From Hemibagrus wyckioides (taxonomy: Eukaryota > Chordata > Actinopteri > Siluriformes > Bagridae): DNA of 64,000 nt. Every line of letters begins with the position of its first letter. The first letter of the stretch is position 1. The translations under genes and the position numbers were made by a program. This document shows positions 1 through 11,943 of this stretch, piece by piece. The notes beneath the pieces were generated by a model. That model did not search any database. It had not been told where the DNA came from and saw only the letters and a program-made list of their open reading frames with translations. The stretch is from positions 9,608,573-9,672,572 of the forward strand of contig NC_080715.1 in the NCBI RefSeq assembly GCF_019097595.1. The letters run 5' to 3'.

Positions 1-128
1 TGGATGGGTAGATAGATTGAAAAATAGATTCGTAAAGGTAAATTGTGTAATCACACTACAGACCATTTCAAGAATGTAAATGATAAGAATTTGTTTAAGT
101 GTTACTGTGCATGTCTGGTCCTGAAATA

Positions 129-1616
129 CACTACTCACAAAAAGTTAAGGATATTTGGCTTTTGGGTGAAATTTTTTGAAAATGTAAAAAGTTCACGCTA
201 CAGTGATATTATATCATGAAAGTAGGGCATTTAAGTAGAAGCATGCAATGGTGATTTCCTCATCTCATACAATTTATTGAAACAAAAGCCAACAACAGTG
301 GTGGGCATACCACAACAAAAAATGTCAGTGTCTCAATAATTTGTCATGTGCCCTTGACCATCAATTACAGCTTGACAACAACATCTCATGCTGTTCACGT
401 CACATGGCATTCCACTCTTCTTGAAGGGCGGCCCTCAGGTCATTGAGGTTCTGGGGTGCAGGGTTACGAGCCTCTACATGGCGACTCAGCTGAACCCATA
501 GGTTTTCTATGGGATTCATGTCTGGAGAAAATGCAGGCCACTCCATTTGAGGTACCCCAGCCTCCAGCAGCCATTCCCTAATGATGCGACCTCGATGAGC
601 TGGAGCATCATCGTCCATGAAGATGAAATTAGGCCTGTGTTGTTCATGCAGGGGCACAATGACTAGATTAATGATGTTATTCAGGTAGTATTAGCTTGTC
701 ACTGTACCATTCACAAGATGTAGGCCAGTTCTGTACTGAGTAGACACGCCTGCCCAGACTGTAACACCACCACAACAGTGCCAGATGCATAGCGCTCTCC
801 TTGGCGTCTCCAACATCGTTGGTGGCCATCATTTCTGCTCAACGTGAATCAACTTTCATCAGAGAACAGCACTGAGGCCCACTGGTCCCTCGTCCAGCGA
901 AATGCTCCCTGGCCCATGCAAGACGATGACGCCTGTGCCTGGTGGTGTGGTCAGGTACCCTTGCAGGTCGTCTAGCATGCAGACCACGCTGATGTAAATG
1001 GTTTCGAATGGTCTGACGTGACACTTGGGTGCCTCTCACCTCCCTTAAATGTGCCTGGAGTTGAGTGGCATTCATCATCCGGTTCCGCAGGGCACTGTTC
1101 ACAATGAAGCGGTCATCAACGTGGGATGTGGCCAAAGGACGTCCACTTCTATGCCTTTCTGTAACTCTTCCAGTCCCTCTGTATCTCTGTCGCAACCTGC
1201 TGATGGCACTCTGTGACACTCTAAGCTCAGTGGCCACTTCCCTCTGAAAACATCCTGTTTGAAGCCTCGCAATTGCGAGGTACTGTTGATCAATTGTTAG
1301 GTGTGGTCTTGGTCTCATGATGTCAAAATGTGAACAGCATGATGAAGAGGACTGTTTAAATACCAATTGTAATTGAACCAGAAAATTTATTGGTTGATTT
1401 ATGGATCAACCACCAGTTGTGAATTTTGCTGTTAAGCACCTTGTTAGAGAACAGCAAGTAATGCAAAAAGTACTGAAACACTGAACAGTTGGACATGTGC
1501 ATTCAAAAGTGTATAGACGGTCAAATTAAGTTCACCTGTAAAATTTATAGTGCATTTTAGGTGCATCCTGAAATTTCACCCGAAAGCCGAATATCCTTAA
1601 CTTTTTGTGGGTAGTG
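129..1616 (-). mobile_element. Tc1-like DNA transposon, complete ends
   Basis: Inverted terminal repeats of 44 bp lie at 129-172 and 1573-1616. They start CACTAC and differ at 3 positions by eye. Each end is flanked by TA (127-128 and 1617-1618), the target duplication of the Tc1/mariner superfamily. The 1.49 kb length fits one transposase gene, which is on the minus strand and broken. The ends are well preserved, so the element is probably fairly recent and could be mobilised only in trans. Confidence 0.92.
400..1318 (-). pseudogene. Broken Tc1-like transposase
   Basis: The N-terminal half reads from about 1318 down to 845. It holds a helix-turn-helix DNA-binding region (REVATELRVSQSAISRLRQ) followed by a GRPL linker and a second binding segment (RQTIRNHLHQRGLHARRP). 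The catalytic part begins with LFSDES near 860, where a stop and a frame change interrupt it. The C-terminal half (657-400) keeps FMDDDAPAH and SPDMNPIENLW, the later part of the DDE catalytic core. A normal enzyme of this family is about 340 aa in one frame, so this copy is dead. It lies inside the terminal inverted repeats of the 129-1616 element. Confidence 0.9.
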
Positions 1617-2532
1617 TATTTCCGGCACAATTTTTAAATCAGATCTGTGAAAACAAAATGTCTAGGTACTTTTTTTCTGGCTCGAATTAAAAGGTTAACT
1701 CAAATTAAACTATCATTTGGAATTTCTGGACCCTCTAAGGATTTAAGGTAAGGTTTTTCAGCTGAAACCTTTTACGTTCACCTCAAATAATGTGCAGAGA
1801 ATAGAGGGAAGCTGTAAAAGCTTATCGCAGTCTGGATGCTTATAACTATTATAGAGAAGTTTAGCTGCTACTAAAGTGTGAGCATTTGTCTGTGGTGAAG
1901 TTGGAGCAAGTCAAACAGTGTCAAATTCTACTCTGCATGGTCACTAAGGTGACTGGGGATGTTCTAATATTGCATTCATATTAATGTCAAAAGCATCACA
2001 ACATTTTTTTAACATTTCATTATTGCAGTGTGATGGAAAATTTTACATGGAGAAGGTGTGTGTGGTTCTGACCTTCTGTATGCTTGACTAGAAGTTGGTT
2101 GTGACTAGAAATTGTTATGACCAGAGACGGTTTGGGCAAAATATTATACAGACAGAACTGCTACTAGACTCAAGGCTAAAGACTCAAGGCTGTTGGACAA
2201 TGTTTTCCTTTCCTTAATCCTGTTTTGTATTTTAATCCTGATTATAAATAATCAATGTAGAAAATGATCGGAGCCCTTCCTTTTCATGTTTGCGGGGAGA
2301 GTCTTGTTGCACAACAGCACAAATAAATTGTGTACCTTTTTACTCTTGCCCGTGCCTATGTAATGGGTATGAAAAGGTATATATTTATTTCACATGTAGA
2401 ATTACACAAAAATATGTTAGTGAAGTATACCTGATATGCCTATCTGTGTGTGTGCCTCTTCCCCTTTAAATTTCTACGGCAACATTCATTTTAATTTCCT
2501 AAGGCTACGAAATCCTACATTCAAAGTTAAAC
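1617..2532. other. Intergenic, nothing recognised
   Basis: AT-rich sequence with no convincing reading frame, RNA gene or repeat that I can name. Confidence 0.5.
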
Positions 2533-2772
2533 TCAAACACGTTAGATCAGCATCACACTGGACTCTGTGAACACTGTCAGGTTGTTGAAACTGTGATTCA
2601 TTTAATTATAGAATGCCCAAGATATATACAGGAGAGACAGCAAATGAGGGAGGGGCTAATTAGGGCTGGAATAAAAGAGTTTGGAGTGAAGACAATTCTA
2701 GGAAATACAGAGAAAATAAATAAAATATTTTTTGATTTTTTGGGAAATATAGGGTTAATGGATAGAATCTAA
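2533..2772 (+). mobile_element. LINE ORF2 C-terminal fragment
   Basis: An 80-codon open frame ends at TAA 2770-2772. It reads LCEHCQVVETVIHLIIECPRY and later FFDFLGNIGLMDRI. The CxxC...H...C arrangement followed by a short helical tail is the usual C-terminal end of a non-LTR retrotransposon ORF2. The upstream reverse transcriptase is missing, as expected for a 5'-truncated insertion. The clade is not resolved. It sits just upstream of an L1-like ORF1 piece, but need not belong to the same element. Confidence 0.7.
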
Positions 2773-2881
2773 AACTTGGTCCACACTCTGAAGCAGTAAG
2801 AGTAATGCTCCATAAACGTTGGTGTAAACTGCCATAAAATCTCTTCCTAGGCAAATTCTCCTTATAGACTCAGTTCACAGA

Positions 2882-5340
2882 TTGGGGAAAAAGCAGATTC
2901 AAATTGGCAGCAAGTCTGTCCCTCACACGGTCATAGTACAGTTTACATCGCACATTGTCAGGGATGCTGTGTGGAAGGCAGCGAAGTCTTCGGCTTATTT
3001 GAAGGACAACGGGATGCGGTTTATGGAAGACCTTACTCCTTTGGACAGAGAAAGACGAAATAAGCTGCCTACTACGTGGGTGCACGCGCCTTCATTAATA
3101 GTATTGAGATCCGTTTGCCTGCGTATACTGGAAAATAAATAAAAACCGAAGACTCAGACTTTCTTTATGGACATATCTCCCTTTTACAGACCAGGTTATT
3201 GTTGTCGAACTTTACAAACTTTATTGAAGTTTTCGAATACTGATTCTTTCGGCAGCCAGTTGTCATGCCTTGACGGTAGGATTTTCTCTCAATATGTTCA
3301 GCTGAGCTACGTTTCTCAGGTTTATATTCACTACTTCTGCTCTTGTTGCACTTACTGTAATTTTTTTTGTTCATGAACTTGTTCACTATTTCTATCTCTG
3401 TTATCTCTCTAAACGCCAGGGGTTTGAGAAATTCTGTGAAGCGTAATTCTTTTTCTTTTTGGGAAGAAATACAATATGATTTCTGTTTCTTTCTTTCTCA
3501 CTCAACTGTTAATGACTAACTTCTGGAAATCACAGTGGGGAGGTGATGCATGGTTTTCTCATGGATCTGAACGTTTGGAAGGTGTTTTAACACTAAACAA
3601 TAAGTTTGCTGGTGTTGTGTTACATTATTACTGTGACTAGCAGGCATTTTAGCGGGCATGTATAGTTACAATTCTTTAAATGAAAATTGGGCTCTATTTG
3701 AGGTGATTGAAAGCAAAATCTGACTTAACAGACATTTGAAGGCAAAAATATCCAAATAAAAAACATATACTTGGTGTAATACTGATTTTTCCAGGCAATC
3801 AAGAATAGATTTTTGGCTTATTTCTAGGAATGTTGATTTACACAATATTTTTGTTGATGTATTTCCGACCCCTCATACTGACCACAAAGCAATTTTTCTC
3901 AATATGCAGATATCCTGTTTCATTTTCGTTTCATATCCAATTATTATAGTCCAGCAAAATCATCTTTATTGAAAATCAAATCAGTAAAAATAGAGATTAC
4001 GCGCCTCATTATTATTTTTTTTTTAAGGCTTATACAGAAAAACCATATTGCACTAATTGGGCACATTTTAAATTTGAGGCTTCTAAATATTTAAGGCATG
4101 TTGGCAGTCATTTTGCTAAAGTTCATAAAGAAAAGGAAGATAAAATTATATTTGGAATTACCTCACTCCTTAATATAGGGTATAATAACTTCTCAGATAC
4201 AGATAAAATATACCTATATTATATACCTATACCTATATACCGATATAGATAAAGAATACCTCCTACTTCTTTAGACTATAAAAAAATCAGGCTACATAAA
4301 ATACTATTCATCAGTTAAAAATTAATGATAAAGGACTCTAAAGAGATTTCAGAGTATTGCTCCACCTTTTACAGTAAACTATATGCATCACAATATGATG
4401 CTAAAGCCTCAGATGATTTCCTAAATTCAGTGGGAGAGATTAAAAAAAATTGATAGTTTACAAAAAGCTATGTGTGACCAATCTATTTGTTTAGAAGAAA
4501 TAACCAATTCAATTCATAACTTAAAAAATAACAAGTCTCCCGGAACTGACGGTCTAAGCTCAGAATTTTATAAGTTATTTGCTGAGCAACTAGCCCCTTT
4601 TCTTCTTGTATTTTTTTGTGAAAGTTTGTCTAAGTCCAACCTCCCATCTACCATGACTCCGGGGTTAATTACCCTTATTCCTAAGCCTAAAAAGATTTCA
4701 CTAATATTGATAATTGAAGGCCAATTAGTCTTTTGAATAACAAATAAATCTTAGGAATAGGATTAAAGAAGTTTCTTATAAGCTTATTCACAGATTTTAT
4801 CCAGCAATTCATTATTTACAAACATTTAAAAAAAAGAATAAATGTTAATTGTATTTTTTGTAATGAATATGAGGAAACTGCCTTGAACTTATTTTGGCAT
4901 TGTACATACTCAGTTACACTATGGTGTAAGGTCCAACAATTTATTAATGAAAATATTCAGTGTTTAAGACCTCGTTCACTCTTATGGGAAAATGTCCTCT
5001 TTGGCTTTACTGACTATCCTGACCAACAGGAACAGTACTTTTACTTAATTCATTTACTATTCTATTGACCAAATTTTACATTCATAAGTGTAAATTTACT
5101 AATAAAATACCCAATTTTATGGTTTTGTTGACTGAAATATGTATTTATATTGACAGTGTTCAAGACTCTGTTAATGAGAAAGCTGTAAAAACTTTGAAAG
5201 TCTGTGAATTTTACAATATATTTATTTGATTGTATATATGCATACATGTGTATATATGTATATCTTGTATTTATGTTTTGGAGTTTTATACTTCCCTCCC
5301 CCTGGCAACTGTTTTTGTCTTGTTGTAATTTGTTTTTCTC
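2882..5340 (+). mobile_element. L1-like LINE remnant, copy A
   Basis: Pieces appear in LINE order. 2882-3142 is ORF1-like (VWKAAKSSAYLKDNGMRF). From about 3400 comes the start of ORF2 (ISLNARGLRN, then FWKSQWGGDAWFSHGSER of the endonuclease). 4470-4736 is the start of the reverse transcriptase (NNKSPGTDGLSSEFYK, LITLIPKPKK). 4750-5068 is the C-terminal end (ALNLFWHCTYS). Many stops and frame changes make it inactive. Compared with the second copy at 36.8-39.6 kb, about 870 bp of the RT core are missing at 4740. The left edge of the tandem duplication falls inside it near 3395. Confidence 0.8.
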
Positions 5341-6003
5341 TTTTCCTTCACTTTTTTTTTAAATATTGTTTCTTGATAACATGTTATTAAGAAACATGTT
5401 AAAGCACAACGCAGACAACACCGGTTACACCTACCAGTGTGTTTTTATTAAAATTTCCACAGCAGTGCTGCAATGGAAACACATCACTACTTGGTGTCCA
5501 GCTTTCTCGCTTCACTGCTGCAAAGCAGGCGTCATGTTACGTTCTGTTTATTTTGGAAATCTGAACAGTTTAATCTCCGTTAGTTCCGGGTCTTATGAAA
5601 TTATCCAACCTCTGAACAACAAGGTCATAATTTAAATGTTGACATTTTTAATCGCAGGATTAAATCAATGACCGTAATATCCATGAGTACAAACAGCCTC
5701 CGGTAGATGTCTTCTTCTTCTTGTGTTCATTGGAGCTTGGGGTGCATTTCCGCCACCTAGTGGAGTGTGGCGTATAAAACCGAAGAGCAAAAGGTGAATA
5801 GTTGTTTTATTTACACAAATTGAAAATAAAACTGTACAACAGTGGTGTTCCCCCACTCTGGATGGTGATATTTTTATTTGTTCCCCCAATTTGGATGGTG
5901 ATTTTTATTTGAATTATATATTTTTTTCTTTTGTGACACACCCAGTCCAGTAGGCGGGAATAAAACCCCCTTTGTTTTTGTTTTTTTTCAGTTCCTCCAT
6001 TTC
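5341..6003. other. 5' flank of receptor gene A
   Basis: 5366-5750 is highly similar to 39886-40300, but its open frame has no recognisable protein features, so I treat it as non-coding duplicated sequence. 5790-6000 matches 43820-44020 and leads into the receptor leader. A polypyrimidine run ending TTTTCAG at about 5990 precedes the leader and could be either a splice acceptor for a 5'UTR exon or coincidence. No TATA box or other firm promoter element was identified. Confidence 0.4.
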
Positions 6004-6051
6004 ATGGACGCGCGGCTCGGTCAGGTGGATCAACTTGAAAATGGTGTATAA
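6004..6051 (+). promoter_or_regulatory. Upstream ORF abutting receptor A start
   Basis: ATG at 6004 opens a 15-codon frame (MDARLGQVDQLENGV). Its TAA (6049-6051) shares one base with the main ATG at 6051-6053, forming TAATG. The same arrangement is intact in the second copy. This layout could limit or couple initiation on the main frame by termination-reinitiation. The role is inferred; translation is unproven, and the transcript might start downstream. Confidence 0.45.
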
Positions 6052-9000
6052 TGTTGTATTTCAGGACGGGGTCAACATTGATTTATCTGGTGCTTTTGTT
6101 TTTCACCAACATTAACGGTAGGAGCTCTTTCTGTATCGGTTATACCAAAGTGTAACTGTGCGGATTGGTACGAAACAAAACAGCTGTGTTTTTACTGAAT
6201 AGACTCAATTGTTTCGTTAATCCTCAGGTTCAGTATCTGGTGGGGGATTTCCTAAAGCAGGTATTCCCCGCACGGGGTCCTGTATATTTGTATTTGAAGT
6301 CGCCTCTTTGTCTTCGTCCTTTTAGTCCATGACCAGGTCAGCGAAATAAACGACATCTATCTGTCCGTCCGATAAACCGCGGTGAAGTTAGCTTGATATT
6401 CGGACATTAGACAGACAAGCGGTAGTTTAAGGACCATCGACAAATTTCTGTAGGACTGAAAAAAAAAAACTATTCCTTCAATAGCTTCTAGGTCATGTGA
6501 CCCTGTGACCCCAAACTAGTACCAAAATAATCTAATTGGATACCCCCCCCCCGTACACCTCTTCTTATCCCAAAAAATGTCTTCATTGATTTTTATTCAT
6601 TTGTTTAACTCCTCTCTTCTCTTCTTTAAATAAACAAGTCATTTTTTATCACGATTACACACCATTTTTTAAGTGTTATTACACAATAGTCTTCTTAAAC
6701 ACACAAGCAGTATTTCCAATTTTTTTTTTTCTGGCTGTCTGAAGCTGCAAAGTGTCCATTCCCACACACTGTGCATGCATCCAGAAAGAAATGACACTGC
6801 TACAATGGTAAGTAGTGAGTGTACAGCCTGTATAACAGTGTACATTTGCTATCCCCTCAAAAGAACTCAACACACAGCCATTAATGTCTAAACAAAAGTG
6901 ACTACACCCCTAAGTGGAAATGTCCCAATTGAGCCCAAAGTGTCAATATTTTGTGTGGCCACCATTATTTTCCAGCACTGCCTTAACCCATGGAGTTCAC
7001 CAGAGCTTCACAGGTTGCCACTGGAGTCCTCTTCCACTCCTCCATGATGACATCACAGAGCTGGTGGATGTTAGAGACCTTGTGCTCCCGCACCTTCCAT
7101 TTGAGGATGCCCCACAGATGCTCAATAGGTCTGGAGACATACTTGGACAGTCCATCACCTTTACCCTCAGCTTCTTTAGCAAGGCAGTGGTCGTCTTGGA
7201 GGTGTGTTTGGGGTCGTTATGTCCTTAGTCTGCTTGTCTTCAGCAAACTGTATGCAGGTTTTCTTGTGCATCATCTTCAGTAGAGGCTTCCTTCTGGGAC
7301 GACAGCCATGCAGACCAGTTTGATGCAGTGTGCAGCGTATGGTCTGAGCACTGACGGGCTGAGACCTCCACATCTTCAACCTAGGCAGCAATGCTGGCAG
7401 CACTCATACGTCTATTTCCCAAAGACGACCTCCGGATATGACTCTGAGCACGTGCACTCAACTTCTTTGGTGGACAATGGCGAGGCCTGTTCTGAGTTGA
7501 ACCTGTAAAACCGCTGTATGGTCTTGCCCACCGTGCTGCAGCTCAGTTTCAGGGTCTTGGCAATCTTCTTATAGCCTAGGCCATCTTTATGTAGAGCAAC
7601 AATTCTTTTTTTCAGATCCTCAGAGAGTTCTTTGCCATGAGTTGCCATGTTGAACTTCCAGTGACCAGTCAAGTACAGATACTCAAAAAGTGTACTTAAG
7701 TACAGTACTCAAGTAAATGTACTTCTTTACTGTCCACCTCTGGTAATAACAATAAAAAATGGTGTGTAATCGTGATAAAAAATGACTTGTTTATTTAAAG
7801 AAGAGAGGAGTTAAACAAATGAAGAAAATAAACAAATTAATAAAAATCAATGAAGACATTTTTTGGGATACAAAGAGGTATACCCTGTGGCGGTGTCCAA
7901 GTAGATTATTTTCGTACTAGCTTGGGGTCACAGGGTCACATGACCTAGAAGCTATTGAAGGAATAGTTATTTTTTTTTCAGTCGTACAGAAATTTGTCGA
8001 CGGTCCCTAAACTACCGCTTCCGAATGTCTGTCTAATGTCTGAATATCAAGCTAACTTCACCGCGGTGTCCAATAACCACAAATCATCTGTAAAAAGCCA
8101 TAGAACTAGGGATGCAACTAACGATTATTTTGATAATCGATTAATCGGACTATCCGAGCCAGGTCTTTCCGGTTCTTTGTGGTGCAGCTGGTGTACCACA
8201 CTGTGATGCAGTGGCAGAGAATGCTCTCTATTGTACTCCTGTAGAAATTTACTAGGAGCTGAGAGGGACTTTGGTTTTCCTGAGCTTTCCTGTGTGTGTG
8301 TGTTATTTTAGATAAAAGAGAACTCTGTCCATGACCAAGCAGATGATTGTAACTACAGAAGGAAAGAAACAGGAGTAATGTCCTAATTGCAAGATAAGGC
8401 AAATTTGTAAAAAAAAAAAAAAAAAAGGTTTCAGCACATTCTACTGAATATTGGCAGTTGTGTTCGAACAAGGAGACTTTTGTGAGCTAATCAGTAGAGA
8501 TAGTTACTTTTATGTACGAGACTACCGTTTTGGCAGTATTATGAAATATTGTGTGATTTTTCAGTAAGGCTTCTCGAACTTTAGAGCTTGAAGCAGAAAT
8601 GACTATTAAAAAGCTTTTTTAATACCAGGGTGACAGCCAACTCATTCAAATTTCACTTACAACCATAGGATGACATCAAGTGACCTACAAAAAGAATGTA
8701 CGCTTTGATACCAGAGATGGTGGGAGACTTTATTATTTATTTAAGACTTTAGATTATTTAGTTTTGCTAGCATTAAGTTAATGTGTTAAACCTAGCGGCA
8801 CTTTTTTATTCAATAAAATAATAAGACCACAATATTTCATGATTTCACGAGAGGTGCATTATGCAGTAGGTTCACTGCTATTTTTAAAAAATATATATGT
8901 TAATGTTGATTTTTCCATCTAATATTGTAAAGTAGCGTTTACAATAATTTTTACAAAAAGTTCCAGGGTCACAGTGATTTTCCTATCAAGCAAAGGTTTT

Positions 9001-11488
9001 CATTAACCTCAGTCTTCTCATTTCAGATATGTACTTTACACTTCTCTCACTTAACTGCCTTGTTATGGATTTATAAAGGTCTGTGCCACTTGTGTGACAA
9101 GGAGGTTTATCTTCCATAAAGCATAGTCTTTATCGTAGTTAGTCTAGTTAATGTGTGTAAATGTCTTCAGCCAGTACTTCTGTTTTCTAGGTCTAGTGGA
9201 AACTGACTTATTTCATTGTTTTAAATGATTTGTATGTAATGATTGGTAAGTATATTCATCCCTTTAATCCTTGTTTTAACTATTGATCTGTTTATAGCTT
9301 GATATGATGATTTTAGCTGGTTTGTATTTGTGATTCTTACATCACTGTTTGGTATTTTGTATTAAATTTGCATAGTTCATTTCAAATAAAGCACAATGTG
9401 CTCTTTCTTCTCTCAGGGAAAATGAGCGTATATTGTTCAAACATCATCATCTTCATCATTGTCTCCCACTTATCCATAGCCGGGTCACGGGGGCAGCAGT
9501 CTAAGCAGGGATTCCCAAACTTCCCTCTCTCTAACCACTTCCTCCAACCCTTCCAGAGGGATTCCAAGGCGTTCACAGGTCAGCTGAGAGACATAGTCTC
9601 TCCAGCGTGTCCTGGGTCTTCCCTGGGGTCTCTTCCCAGTGGGGCATGCCTGGAACACCTCCAGGAGGCATTCGAAACAGATGCCCAAGCCAGCTCAACT
9701 GGCCCCTTTCGATGTGGAAAAGCAGCAGCTCTACTCCAAGCTCCTCCTGGGTGACAGAGCTCCTTACCCTATCTCTAAGGGAACGCCCAGGATCCAGGAT
9801 CTTGTCCTTTAGGTCATGACTCAAAGCTCATGTGACCATAAGTGAGAGTAGGAAAGCAGATTGACAGGCAAAGCTCTCGATTTACCATTCGGCTCAGCTC
9901 CTTCTTCACCACAACAGACCAGTACATAGACCGCATTGCTGTTGCTGCTGCACCAATCTGTCTGTCAATCTCACGATGGAACACCCCCTCCAAACTGGAG
10001 GGGATAAACCACCTTTTTCCGGTCGAGAACCATGGCCACGGATTTGGAGGTGCTGATCCTCATCCCAGCCGCTTCACACTCGGCTGCAAATCGCCGTTCC
10101 TCCCAATCACGCCCCTCCAGGTAACACTGTCGTTGCCCACATGGGCGTTGAAGTCCCCCAGTACAACTTTGGAGTCCCCAGTCGGGGCACCTTCCAGCAT
10201 CCCTCGTAGGGTCTCCAAGAAGGTCTGGCCTGGCTCCAGGGTAACGGTCCCTGTTTTTTTGTTTTTCATGAGGGGATTTGAACCGCCTATTAGTCTGACC
10301 CGTCATCTAGGACCCGTTTGCTTTGGGAGACCCTACCAGGAGCACTTGGCCCCCGACAACATGGCTCCTAGGTTCATTCGGGTACTCAAACCCCTCCACC
10401 ACAATAAGGTGGCAGTTCAGGGATATTGTTCAAACAATTCTTCAGTAAATGAGAGGTTTTCACTATGAACTGTCCTTTTCTTGGTACTGAGCTACTATGA
10501 CATTTTATATTTTGAATCCTATGATGTTATCATGCTGATTCATCTTATCATGGCTTGATACAGGTCATGTCACCATGCTTTGTTTACCACATGGAGTCAG
10601 AGTGGAGAAGAGACACGGGCTCTTATTTCAGTTTGGGGCAAAAAGGAATGAAAAAGAAAAGCAGTACTCAGTGTTTAATACCTGATACGAGAGGATTTTA
10701 TGCCAATGTTGTATGTATGTAAGTCAGAAAGATAGCAGTATGCGTAGGATCTGCTCCTGTTACAGAATCTGACTGACTAGCTGTTTCTTTTGCACATAAG
10801 TGAAATAAACTTCAGTATAGTGCCAAATGTATGTTTTGCAGTCTTCAGCTGTCCAGTTTTGGTGAGCTTGTACCAACTGTAGCCTAAGCTTTCTGTTCTT
10901 GGCTGACAGAAGTGGAACCTCTCCTGGTCTTCTGCTGTTGTGTTTCATCTGTCTCATGGTTCAATGTGTTTTACATTCTGAGATGCTTTTTTTGATTGTA
11001 TGTATTGCACTGCTGCCACATGATTAGATGGCTGATTAGATGAGTGCATAAATGAGCGTAGAGGTGTATCGAATAAAGTGATTGGTGAGTGTATATGAAC
11101 TTGGTGGACATTTTGCTCCAAAACCATGGGCATCAATATGAAGTTGTGCCCTTTTCAGCATGACAGTCAGCCAATTCACACAGCAAAGACAACACTGGTA
11201 TGGCTTTGGTACAAGTTTCTGGATGTTCTTGATTGAAATCCCAGACTTGAATCATATTACACTTAAATATTGTTCTGACACCTTTCCTAAAACTTCTAGA
11301 AGAAAGGTAAACCTTACAGGGTACAATAATCAGACTCTTCTCCAATAACCAGTCAGCATTCACCTGAACTCTGATTTCTGAAACAGTAGAGGTGCACAAC
11401 ACACAGTAAGCTCTCTGGAGGAAAGCTATAGTTTGCTCATTCTTATGGTGTGAATGTATTCATATTTCATGTATTTTTAAAATATTTT

Positions 11489-11529
<41 letters not shown>

Positions 11530-11907
11530 CCTCTTTTTATAAATACAGCCATAAGGGTCATTGGTCGGGATGTGACTGTGACAACAGGAGATGATGCAGA
11601 ATTGTTCTGTCAAGTGGTGGAGACAGCAGAGACTCTAACAAGTATTAGGTGGCAAAGACGAACAAAAGAAAAGCCAAAGTCAAATACAGATATTCTGATT
11701 ATCACTTCAGGTGGCAAACAGGAATATATAAACGGATTGAGGGATCGACTAAAATTCAAATCGAACTTCGCAGGACTGAATGGCTCAATTCTATTAAGTA
11801 GTGTTACTGTTTTAGATGAAGGAGTCTACACCTGCATCTTCAGTGTGTTTCCAAGTGGACCTTATGAAACAGAAGTTCGTCTCACAGTACAAGGTAAAAT
11901 TCTTTGT

Positions 11908-11943
<36 letters not shown>

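Larger units (their letters stand above)
6376..8067. mobile_element. Foldback/MULE-like element with ~310-bp inverted repeats
   Basis: Terminal inverted repeats of about 306 bp (6376-6681) and 326 bp (7742-8067) begin ACCGCGGTGAAG. They are flanked by 9-bp direct repeats, GTCCGATAA (6367-6375) and GTCCAATAA (8068-8076). Copy B has a single GTCCGATAA at 44435-44443 with no insertion, so this is a clean paralogous empty site. Long repeats and a 9-bp target duplication recall Mutator-like or foldback elements. I see no transposase of that type; the interior holds a broken Tc1 transposase and a Tol2-like end. It sits in intron 1 of receptor A. Confidence 0.85.

Noticed and set aside
5366..5635. 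89-codon open frame conserved in copy B at 39886-40155
   Set aside because: Conservation is explained by the segmental duplication; no domain, splice context or signal was recognisable.
6041..6112. Longer frame from ATG 6041 as the receptor start
   Set aside because: It stops before the donor and cannot join the V exon; the frame from 6051 gives a signal peptide and correct phase.
9842..10468. Long 208-codon plus-strand open frame
   Set aside because: It is the antisense of the LINE inserted at 9444-10422, whose minus strand carries recognisable endonuclease and RT motifs.
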